NCBI GenBank assembly: GCA_964017195.1
Contig: OZ024896.1
Span: 4,883,487 to 4,947,486, forward strand
DNA from: Siderastrea radians
Lineage: Eukaryota; Cnidaria; Anthozoa; Scleractinia; Rhizangiidae
DNA length: 64,000 bases
Direction: 5' to 3'
Positions 46,901-55,500 of the stretch are shown here, piece by piece (the first letter of the stretch is position 1; each line of letters begins with the position of its first letter). A program made the translations under genes and the position numbers. The notes under the pieces were generated by a model, which saw only the letters and a list, made by a program, of their open reading frames with translations, searched no databases and was not told where the DNA came from.

Positions 46901-47482
46901 CCCACTACTTTAAGAAAGTTATCACTAGCAATAAAATTTAAGCATTATTCTTGTGATAGTAAAACAATGTTACAGTAAAAGGCCTTAAAGTTGCCTAAAA
47001 AATAAAAGTAATGAAGTAATAAGCAAATCGAGCACAAGCACGCTTCCAGTGAAATGCCTAAAAGTCAGATTGTAATAATGAATTAATCAGAATATTTGAA
47101 AATTGAGCAATGAAAAATTCTTAAAATTTGGATATATCATGCAGAGTCGTGTTTTCTTCAAATAAATGGAATAAAAAAGAGGGGTCACCGAGTTCGTTTT
47201 GGAGAAAACGACATCTCATTTCTCTCAACAGCTCAGTTTTCATAGAAAACCTACCAAGTTTCGAACGCGCGCGCGCTCGTGCGCGCGCTAATCACGCAAA
47301 AATTGATGCGCAGAAAGGATGCGCAATGCAATTGAATGGAATCACCTTAAACAAGAAATAGAAATATTTCCAGGGGGTGTAGGAAAAAATTGGAATTTCC
47401 GGAGGGGGGGAGGGGTATAGTTTGTGGGCCGTTTTTGGAAAATCCAGAGGGGTGGGGGGGTCATATGAAAAATCCCTTCCGT

Positions 47483-47513
<31 letters not shown>

Positions 47514-49302
47514 ACAATCCTGTCTGGAGCACAGCAAGTAGATCTCCTCCTGTGAAGAGCCGTTTCACTGAGGACTTTTGTTCTTGTTGCAACTCACGAC
47601 TAAATCCCCGTTCGGCGAGAAAAGTAAGAGCCTTGTTAATGCTTCCCTCGAACGCGTCTTCCCCTTCCGCCATGTTGGGCTCTGTAGACCTTTGAACGAC
47701 ACTTGTCAATAACATATGACTCGAGCCAAAACAATCACGAGCCCCGTTCGCTGGCGAATGGGTTATCAAAATCCTGGAGTTTGTCTGCAAGTGTTTCCTT
47801 CCTTCCTCCCCCCCTCTCATTTTTTGCTCTCGCCCCATTTTTCGCACGGCTAAAACTTTGAAAATCCCGTTCTTTGGACTTTTTTGCTCTGATACCCCAT
47901 GGAAACTCCACGGAAATGCTTGCTACGCAGGCTATACCTTGTGTCCCAATCAATCCTCTTGGCTTCAGGGAGCTGATGGTATCTTGAGGAGACCAGAGAT
48001 GAAAATTTTGGACTTACAAAGTAGAACAGAAACAAGCATACAGAAAAACTGATCATCACTATACCAACATAGAGACTACAGTCTTTTCCCCTGGGAAATG
48101 ATTTCTCAAGACCTGAAGGAAAAAGAATCACAAAATTTTGTTAGCCAAGAAAGTTTGGTAACCCACCATGGGCTTTTTTCTGATATTTTGGCGACTGCTC
48201 ACAGGGTAAATTCTGACAAGCAATGCGGCCAAAAAAATAACAATGCCTTGACCATCAAGGCCTAAAAACAGAACTGATCTACATTGGGTGGTAACCAAAG
48301 GAGTGATACAAGGCAAGACAAAGTACAGATGACACGGGGCCACCCCACCCCTCCCCCCACCCCTAGCAGATCCTCTAATAACCCCGGGGGGCTGCTCAAT
48401 AAAGTTTTATACGGGAAGACTCCGCCCGGAGGTTCAAACCCTTACCCTTTAATATACTAATTCTTACAAAAATGGTACCCCTTTCATATACTAAGAGAAA
48501 AATTGCACCCTTTTCCTATACCCCAAGGACAAGCCAAACAATAGAATTTCCAATAATCACCACATTTTTCCCGGGTTTCAGTCGTTCTGACCCAGTTGCG
48601 TAGTCATTTCTGCCAAAATGTGGCACCCTTTGATATTCTTTGCTGTAGCCACCATTTCTTCCACCTTGCAGCTGATTTTGTGACCCTTTTGCATACTAAA
48701 ATGGCAATTTCCCTACCCTTTTATATACTGTGAGCTTAAAAAAGGCATCTCTTTCGGGCGGAGCCTTCCCGTATTGCCCACTATGGGGAGTACCCTACCC
48801 CCCCCCGGGGTTAATAACTTGTCCCTGGATATTTACTGAGGAAAAATTAAGTTTGTAAATCAAACGAAAAGTTGTTGCGCCTTCTAGGATCTTCCTCCCT
48901 CCACGTAAACAGCATCTTAATTTTACTTTAACCTTGGACGAGACTTTTAACGCGGAAAATGGCCCTGGAATAGGCTGACATGTAGCTGGGCATGTATTAC
49001 ATTACAAGTCAGAGCAGCGTAGTTCGTGACTAAAATTACCCCTGCTTGATTTCAGGACAATTTCTTTAACATTACATGCATTTCAATATTCGTGCTAATA
49101 AACGAGCTTAAAGGACACAATTAAAATATAAAATTAGTACATTATGAGCCTCGCCGCCTTCGAGAAATTCCAGAATTTCTATCACGTTGTAAGCTTATGC
49201 GTAGACCGCGAAATCGGAAACTCAATTGTTTTACGCGCCACGTCTTGACAGTTTTACGGTATTACTGTATGTAGACACAGCGTACTTACCAGAATCACTC
49301 AT
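40911..49302 (-). CDS. TLCD4: TLC domain-containing protein 4 (TMEM56)
   Basis: Seven exons, 5' to 3': 49290-49302, 47938-48112, 43420-43509, 43234-43292, 42674-42768, 42438-42511, 40911-41202. Phases agree and the total is 798 nt, 265 residues, close to the human protein. It starts MSDSG, then TM1 ('YVGIVMISFSVCLFLFYFVS'), a loop ending 'AKRIDWDTR', then the TLC domain: 'LHAVIVSVISLYCFMFD', 'VSITMGYISADFFIILLSYK', the conserved His pair in 'FTMTHHLMAIWAYYFVV', 'AEISTPFVNQRWFFDAIGY' and a last span 'ISTCTVLDAINLFWFTKIV', with a basic tail 'KLTRKLKDRKEG'. TLC proteins are multi-span membrane proteins linked to lipid sensing or handling; this member's activity is not settled. It shares a short divergent promoter with ALG14. 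Intron 2 (43510-47937) holds a Mutator-like element at its donor. Confidence 0.95.
41250..41839. mobile_element. piggyBac-type MITE with TTAA target
   Basis: The imperfect inverted ends CCCACTGACGCCCG / CCGGGTGTCAATGCG are each bounded by TTAA (41246-41249 and 41840-41843). The 590-bp interior has no transposase. It lies in the last TLCD4 intron and is a different family from the one at 21483. Confidence 0.75.
43949..44128. mobile_element. hAT-like MITE, 180 bp
   Basis: The inverted ends CAGGGGTTTCAATAA / TTATTGAAAGCACTG are flanked by TTTACA on both sides (43943-43948 and 44129-44134). CAG-type ends with a 6-bp duplication fit a hAT subgroup. Inside is a GC-rich hairpin 'cgacgcttttcgtcg'. 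It lies in a TLCD4 intron. Confidence 0.75.
44410..44993. mobile_element. MITE with ~48-bp inverted ends, nested in the MULE
   Basis: The left end 'taaaatgcggttggaaggcc' plus 'cgactcctacttc' is mirrored on the right by 'gaagtaggagtcg' plus 'ggccttccaaccccatttta'. Both sides are bounded by TA. Its insertion interrupts the helicase fragment just after 'EGCVVIV'. Confidence 0.75.
45059..47515. mobile_element. 2.5-kb DNA element with GTGTGGTTCCAG ends
   Basis: Terminal inverted repeats start GTGTGGTTCCAGAAAATATC and continue into 'catacccccccc'; the right end mirrors this, ending CTGGAACCACAC. A 3-bp duplication AAT flanks it (45056-45058 and 47516-47518). No transposase is recognised. Small plus frames at 45298-45548 and 46155-46364 show no known motifs. 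It carries another nested MITE (46701-47346). Confidence 0.75.
46701..47346. mobile_element. MITE with AGGTGATTCCAT ends
   Basis: AGGTGATTCCAT at 46701 is mirrored by ATGGAATCACCT ending at 47346, with TA on both sides. 'gaggggtcaccg' / 'gagggggtcaccg' occurs twice inside, near 46798 and 47179, suggesting an internal duplication. It is the innermost level of a three-deep nest. Confidence 0.65.
48377..48830. mobile_element. MITE with CCCCGGGGGG ends
   Basis: The left side 'ccccggggggctgctcaata' with 'tacgggaagactccgcccg' is mirrored by 'cgggcggagccttcccgta' and 'accccccccggggt'. 'taataa' is present just outside both ends. It lies in TLCD4 intron 1. Confidence 0.75.
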
Positions 49303-49548
49303 CTTTAACAAATCCACTTAAAAGCTCGGTCAGGCACGGTGGAATGTACGTTTTTCAAATCAAAACAAAAGCACTTTAGAATTGCGAACAAATCTTGTGC
49401 TGTCACGTGTAACGCCAGGATATTGTATGAGTCCTTGATACCCTTGAAAGCTGTCGTGCCAAAAAATGCATGCTCACTCTTTCACGGGACTAGAATCCGC
49501 TGACCAAACTTGGAAGGAAGTTTGTTTTCATTTGCATTTTGTTGAAGA
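49303..49548. promoter_or_regulatory. Divergent TLCD4/ALG14 promoter region
   Basis: Only 246 bp separate the two ATG codons, so both 5' UTRs and a shared promoter must fit here. I see no TATA box near either gene. A perfect E-box CACGTG lies at 49404-49409 in the context 'gtcacgtgta', a site type bound by USF and MiT/TFE-class factors. Whether it is used is not known. Confidence 0.75.
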
Positions 49549-52500
49549 ATGTTAGTGGAAGTAATGGATTTTTATCCCATTGTTTGCTGCATATTTGCGG
49601 CAATTCTGTTGTTTGTTTTTGTGGTAATTCTACGCACTGTTTATGTGTTAAAGAAGAGGCGTAATAATGAACCATGTGACAGGAAAAAGCCAGTGAAGGT
49701 TATGGTGGTCGCAGGCTCAGGTAATCCATGTTTCACAAACAAAGGATTTATTCACAAAGAAACACCCACAATGAATTCGGAGGCTAGATAACGGCGCTTT
49801 TGGCAGTTATCCCTCTTTGCATTAGCCTGACAGGACGCTGTTATAGTTGGGTGTAGAAGAAAGGTCAATGAGCAAAGAGTTGGAGATTGGAGGGGTAGGG
49901 TCGTGTACGGGAAGGGTAGGAGACGGGGGCTGTGGACAAAATATTGAAGCTGCCATTCCGTATGCTTGTAATTAACCAGCTAATGATCTGTCAATGACTT
50001 CATTGTCTTTGGTTAGATGTATTGGAGGGTGAGCTCAATTTCCACTGCTCTTTTGTGACTCCTGGATTACATTGTACTGTAGGGTAGGAGTGCACTTCTT
50101 GCACTCCATTGCTCACTAAGACCTTTTCATTAGATATGAGCTCCAGTCTAAAAATTTTACCCTCCCAAGAAAAAATAGTAATACAATAAAATATTTGATT
50201 GCTGCAATCTCCAAAATCTTTTCCTTGTTGCTTTCTGTCTTTATATCATATTCACAACTTTGATCATATTCATAACAACAATGCAAGGTCAATTTAAGGG
50301 CCTCAATTGTCACTTAGGTTGTTCTTAGTAGTACCACTCATGTCCAATACACCCAAACTGAGTCGAATCGTCTTAAAGCAAAGACGATTCGAGTCAGCTC
50401 GAGGATCAAAGACTTCTGACTCACCGGAAGTCCATTTAGCGGAACTCGACTTACCGGAAGTCAGGTCGCGAATAAATGCGCAGGGAGGTGAAAAATTTTG
50501 ACGAATCGACTCGAATCGACTCGATTCGAGTCGATTCGTATTCCTAAAAGTCGATTCGACTCAACGGAAATCAGGTCGTAAAGTCCTTCAAGTATGTGTG
50601 CGTGACACAATAAGACATAACAAGGAACGCATAACATGGACCTTTCTCGTTCTTAAAGCGTCACTGATGCGACACTAAACAGGAACATTGTAATGAACCT
50701 TCTTCCTCGCTTGTGTTGTCGATCTGAAGGATTTGCACACGGAACGACAAGAAGATAACATGAACCTTCCTCGTTCTTAAAGCGTGATACGACACTAAGC
50801 AGGAAAATTGCAATGAGCCTTCTCCTCGCTTGTGTTGTCGATCTGGAGGATTTGCACACGGAACGACAAGCAGATAACATGAACCTTCCTCGTTCTTAAA
50901 GCGAGTCGATTCGACCACTTTTCCTACCCTCCCTGTTCGCCTTCTTGTGTGATTTTTTTTCTAAGGGTCTCGCAAATCGACTATCCAGTTAGTCGAACCG
51001 ACTACACAACGGACGATTCGAGTCGAATCACGACTCGAATCGAGGCGATTCGACCACTTTTTCTACCCTCCCTGTTCGCCTTCTTGTGTGATTTTTTCTA
51101 AGTGTCTCGCAAATCGACTTTCCAGTTAGTCGAATCGACTACACAACAGACGATTTGAGTCGAATCGACTCGAATCGAGTCGATTCGACCGCTTTTTCTA
51201 CCCTCCCTGTTCGCCTTCTTGTATGATTTTTTCTAAGTGTCTCGCAAATCGACTTTCCAGTTAGTCGAATCGACTACACAACGGACGATTTGAGTCGAAT
51301 CGACTCGAATCGGGTCGAATCGACCACTTTTCCTACCCTCCCTGTTCGCCTTTTTGTGTGATTTTTTCTAAGTGTCTCGCAAATCGACTTTCCAGTTAGT
51401 CGAATCGACTACACAACGGATGATTTGAGTCGAATCGACTCGAATCGAGTCGATTCGACCACTTTTTCTACCCTCCCTGTTCGCCTTCTTGTGTGATTTT
51501 TTCTAAGTGTCTCGCAAATCGACTTTCCAGTTAGTCGAATCGACTACACAACGGACGATTTGAGTCGAATCGACTCGAATCGAGTCGATTCGACCGCTTT
51601 TTCTACCCTCCCTGTTCGCCTTCTTGTATGATTTTTTCTAAGTGTCTCGCAAATCGACTTTCCAGTTAGTCGAATCGACTACACAACGGACGATTTGAGT
51701 CGAATCGACTCGAATCGGGTCGAATCGACCACTTTTCCTACCCTCCCTGTTCGCCTTTTTGTGTGATTTTTTCTAAGTGTCTTGCAAATCGACTTTCCAG
51801 TTAGTCGAATCGACTACACAACGGACGATTCGAGTCGAATCGAGTCGTTTCGACCACTTTTCCTACCCTCCCTCTTCGCCTTGTTGTGTGATTTTGTCTA
51901 AGTGTCTTGCAAATCGACTACCCAGTTAGTCGAATCGACAACACAACGGACGATTCGAGTCGAATCGACCACTTTTCCTACCCTCCCTCTTCACCTTGTT
52001 GTGTGATTTTTTCTAAGTGTCTTGCAAATCGACTTTCCAGTTAGTCGAATCGACAACACAAAGGACGATTTGAGTCGAATCGACTCGAATCGGGTCGAAT
52101 CGACCACTTTTCCTACCCTCCCTGTTCGCCTTTTTGTGTGATTTTTTCTAAGTGTCTCGCAAATCGACTTTCCAGTTAGTCGAATCGACTACACAACGGA
52201 TGATTTGAGTCGAATCGAGTCGTTTCGACCACTTTTCCTACCCTCCCTCTTCGCCTTGTTGTGTGATTTTGTCTAAGTGTCTTGCAAATCGACTACCCAG
52301 TTAGTCGAATCGACAACACAACGGACGATTCGAGTCGAATCGACCACTTTTCCTACCCTCCCTCTTCACCTTGTTGTGTGATTTTTTCTAAGTGTCTTGC
52401 AAATCGACTTTCCAGTTAGTCGAATCGACAACACAAAGGACAATTCGAGTCGAATCGAGACAAGTCGTCACTACCTTAGACGAATCGAGTCAGTTTGGGT

Positions 52501-55500
52501 GTATTGGACAACCCTCAGTAGTACAGCACATTTACCTTTTAATCATTATTTGACATGGTTGTTTCACCTTGCTTTATCCAATTTTGACACCCGTGGTGAG
52601 ATAAGATCATTAAACAATAATTAAAGAATGATACAGTGTAAATAATACAAAATGGGAACAAACAGTGGTACATCCACAAGGTGGCTCTTTGTCCCCTGTG
52701 CAGAGGGGAAAACTGGAGTACCCGGGGAAAAAAATCCTCTCAAAGGAAGGATGAGAACCAACAGCAAACTAACCCACATCTGAAGCCGAGTTCAGGAATC
52801 GAACCCAGGCCACATCGGTGGGAGGCTAGTGTTCTCCCCACTGCGCCATACCTGCTCTCCAAATCGCTGTCAAATGGTTGCCCAGAACCTGTCATAAGCA
52901 ACTACCTCTTTTAAGATCATGTGTCTGAGTGATCACTTGGTGGAGGTCTAAGCAGCATAGAAGATTACAAACCATCAGCCCCAAAAGTGTGTGAAGTGTC
53001 CAAGTGATTGCTTTGTCATCAGGAGGTCAAAGCATAGAATAATGCAAGCCATCAGTCCCAACAGTGGTTGCACTCATTTGTTAAAAGAGGTGGTCGCTTA
53101 TGAAAGGTTCTGCACAACCATTTGATAGCGATTTGTAGTGGGAAAATGAAACAATTTTGGCATTTTGGAAAAGTGTCACTTGAGAGAGGTGATTGTTTAC
53201 ATGTATGAACAGTGGTAATAGAAGGAGGTGTAACTGAATGATATTTGGAAACCTTCCTTGGGAGCAACATGGTTAGGTCATCTCTATGGAGAGATGGAGA
53301 GATCGGTGTGTACTTCTGTTTGACTTTTCAGGAGGCCACACTACTGAGATGATAAGACTCCTGGGATCACTGTCTGTATATTACCAGCCGAGGATTTACG
53401 TGCTTGCTGAAACTGACAAAATGAGTGCAGAAAAAATCACCAGTTTTGAAAAGAATAGGACAGAAGAGGTAAGTTCCATGGTATGTTGGGCAGCATTTGG
53501 GCATTTACATGTTGACTCTAACATGCTGTAGGGCACATTTTCTTGGTCTTTTCTGGAATGAGAATGGGCAGAAAAAGAATGATAAAAATATAGGAATAAG
53601 AAACAAGAAAAAAAAAACAAAAAACGATTGTTCCAAAACTAAACTGAAAACTGACTGCAGATTTTTTCCTGACTGGCTCAGTGGGAGAATTTAAATTTGC
53701 CTCCAATGCACTGTTGTTTTGGTCAGCCATTTTGTTACTGCCAAGTGATTGACAACTTTTTCATAATGCTCACCCTCAGTGATTTTGTTACAATTTGCTA
53801 TTAGTGAGTCCTTGGGACTCACCCCATGAAAAATAATGAGTCCCAGACCAAAACCAGTGAGTCCCATCTATCATAAATGGCGGTAGTCTGAGAAAACAGG
53901 TGACATTTCGCGAGGTCGCCACTTGAGCCCTCGCAAAACAACGTCTGAGTAATGAGCGCAGAAATTCCATACTGATGACGTGTACTGCCCAGATCTTGGC
54001 AGTGCTTCTGATTGGTTGTGCTGCGAGGGAATTTTCTTTCAACCAATCAGAAGTACTACCAAGTACTGCTGCGAGGGAATTTTCTTTCAACCAATCAGAA
54101 GTACTACCAAGATCTGGGTAGTGCACGTCATCAGTATGGAATTTCTGCACTTGTTACTCAGACGTCATTTTGCAAGGGCTCAAGTGGCGACCTCATGAAA
54201 CGTTGGCAGTTTTTTCAGGCTAAAATGGCAGGCTTTACATGTAGCAAGCTTTGTATGAAGTGCGCTTTATTCCATAATTGTTAATAATGTAAGTAAAGGC
54301 TTGTATTTTTCCCTCGGATATCACTTCTAGATATATTTTAGAGCCAAATGGTAAATTGTGTTATACATGTAGATTCTAAATTACACAAATGGGACATTTG
54401 ATCCATCGTGGCACGTTCACGTTTGTGAGTCCTTAAGGATGCATACCATAAATTATTTTGGGTCTTTTAGGATTTCTATGTGTCAGATAAGCAGGATGCA
54501 GGGGTGACAAAATCACTGCACTCTGTTAATTCTGGCCCAAATAGCAGAATACATTGAATGACATAAACTACCATTCTAATAATTCAGGAATGAGAACGGG
54601 TAATAAAAAATGTGCCAAAAAGTCATTCCAAGTATTCTAATTCCGGAATAGTTAATCCAGAAAAGGCACCCATAGTTAATTAGCAATAGTGGAGTGTGTG
54701 ATGTGAGAATCAAGAATGCTGTGGTAATCAAGTGGTGAGCAGCAAAGCTAGGAGCCTTTTGATTAGGAAACTTCATTGCTTTTGCTTCCTGATTGCAGTC
54801 CAGTTGTTGGCGTCCGCCTTTAGAATTAGTAAAAGCTGTTGGTCATCAACAAGACATTGATAAGATCGTGTTTGACTGAGAAATCACTTTAAACAGATGT
54901 TATGAAGGTCTTCTCAATTCTTACACTCAAACGAAGAAAACCGTGAACACTGAAAATATTTCTGGAATGTTTATTGTGTTTTGACCAATCACATGCGAGA
55001 CCTTGTAACTGCAGAAAACAAGTGGGTTTCTCAGTCACGGAATCGAATTGGTTCTCCATTTGTTTTGAAAGACCTTCATCTTAACTTACAAGAATTTAAA
55101 TTGTTATTTCTCTTTATCTGAGAGCCACATGCGCTACGGGAGCGAAAAATGTGTGAGTGGTCTTTGGCTTGTTGCGGCTGCATTGTAGCAACGACCGCGG
55201 ACTGTCAAAAGCGGCGTTCGTTATTCTTCAACAGCCTGGTGTACCGTTGCTAAATTAGAAAATATGTCATTTTCAAAATGTGCAACTACACGTTATAAAA
55301 TATGATGCAAGCCCGGCTCGAAGGCACGGATGACTCGGCCTAAATAAATCGAGTCAGCTGTGCTGTCAATGGGCGAATTTGAAGAGAGAATATTGCAGTT
55401 TTTACTTCAAGGTGAAATAACTGCCGCTTGAGTTGGTTTTATTTCAAATGTCGGAAGCACTGATCGTTGCGTCAGTTTGTCGAAAAATTTTATAAGGCAA

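Larger units (their letters stand above)
44996..47672 (-). pseudogene. RecQ-like DNA helicase, N-terminal fragment
   Basis: Two pieces join in frame across a nested element: 47519-47672 (MAEGEDAFEGSINKAL..., 'FLAERGFSRELQQEQKS', 'RLFTGGDLLAVLQTG') and 44996-45058 ('FGKSLIFQVLALAKEGCVVI'). Together they give the Q-motif-like start and the Walker A box (TGFGKS) of a RecQ/DEAD-type helicase, about 70 residues. The fragment then decays near the expected motif Ia and stops at the MULE terminal repeat. The nested element landed inside the Walker A codons. It cannot make a working helicase. Helicase-like coding DNA between MULE ends suggests gene-fragment capture. Confidence 0.8.
44184..47934 (-). 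mobile_element. Mutator-like (MULE) element carrying a helicase gene fragment
   Basis: Long inverted ends of about 175 bp start TAGCCTGCGTAGCAAGC at 44184 and end in the inverse 'gcttgctacgcaggcta' at 47934. A perfect 9-bp target duplication TACCTTGTG flanks it (44175-44183 and 47935-47943), diagnostic of Mutator-type insertion. Removing two younger elements nested inside (44410-44993 and 45059-47515) leaves about 0.7 kb: two terminal repeats around a minus-strand RecQ-like helicase fragment. No transposase is present, so this is a Pack-MULE-like, non-autonomous element. Confidence 0.85.
50335..52516. mobile_element. hAT-type element filled with satellite DNA
   Basis: The inverted ends contain TGTCCAATACACCCAAACTG (left, from about 50341) and its inverse 'cagtttgggtgtattggaca' (right, to about 52510). 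An 8-bp direct repeat AGTAGTAC lies outside both ends (50327-50334 and 52517-52524), as expected for hAT. The right terminus, read inward, is GAGGGTTGTCC; the left is diverged. The 2.2-kb interior has no transposase and is almost entirely tandem repeats. Confidence 0.82.

Noticed and set aside
50898..52490. Regular repeats resembling a CRISPR array
   Set aside because: Units of 115-135 bp are repeats over their whole length with no unique spacers, in animal DNA inside a transposon.
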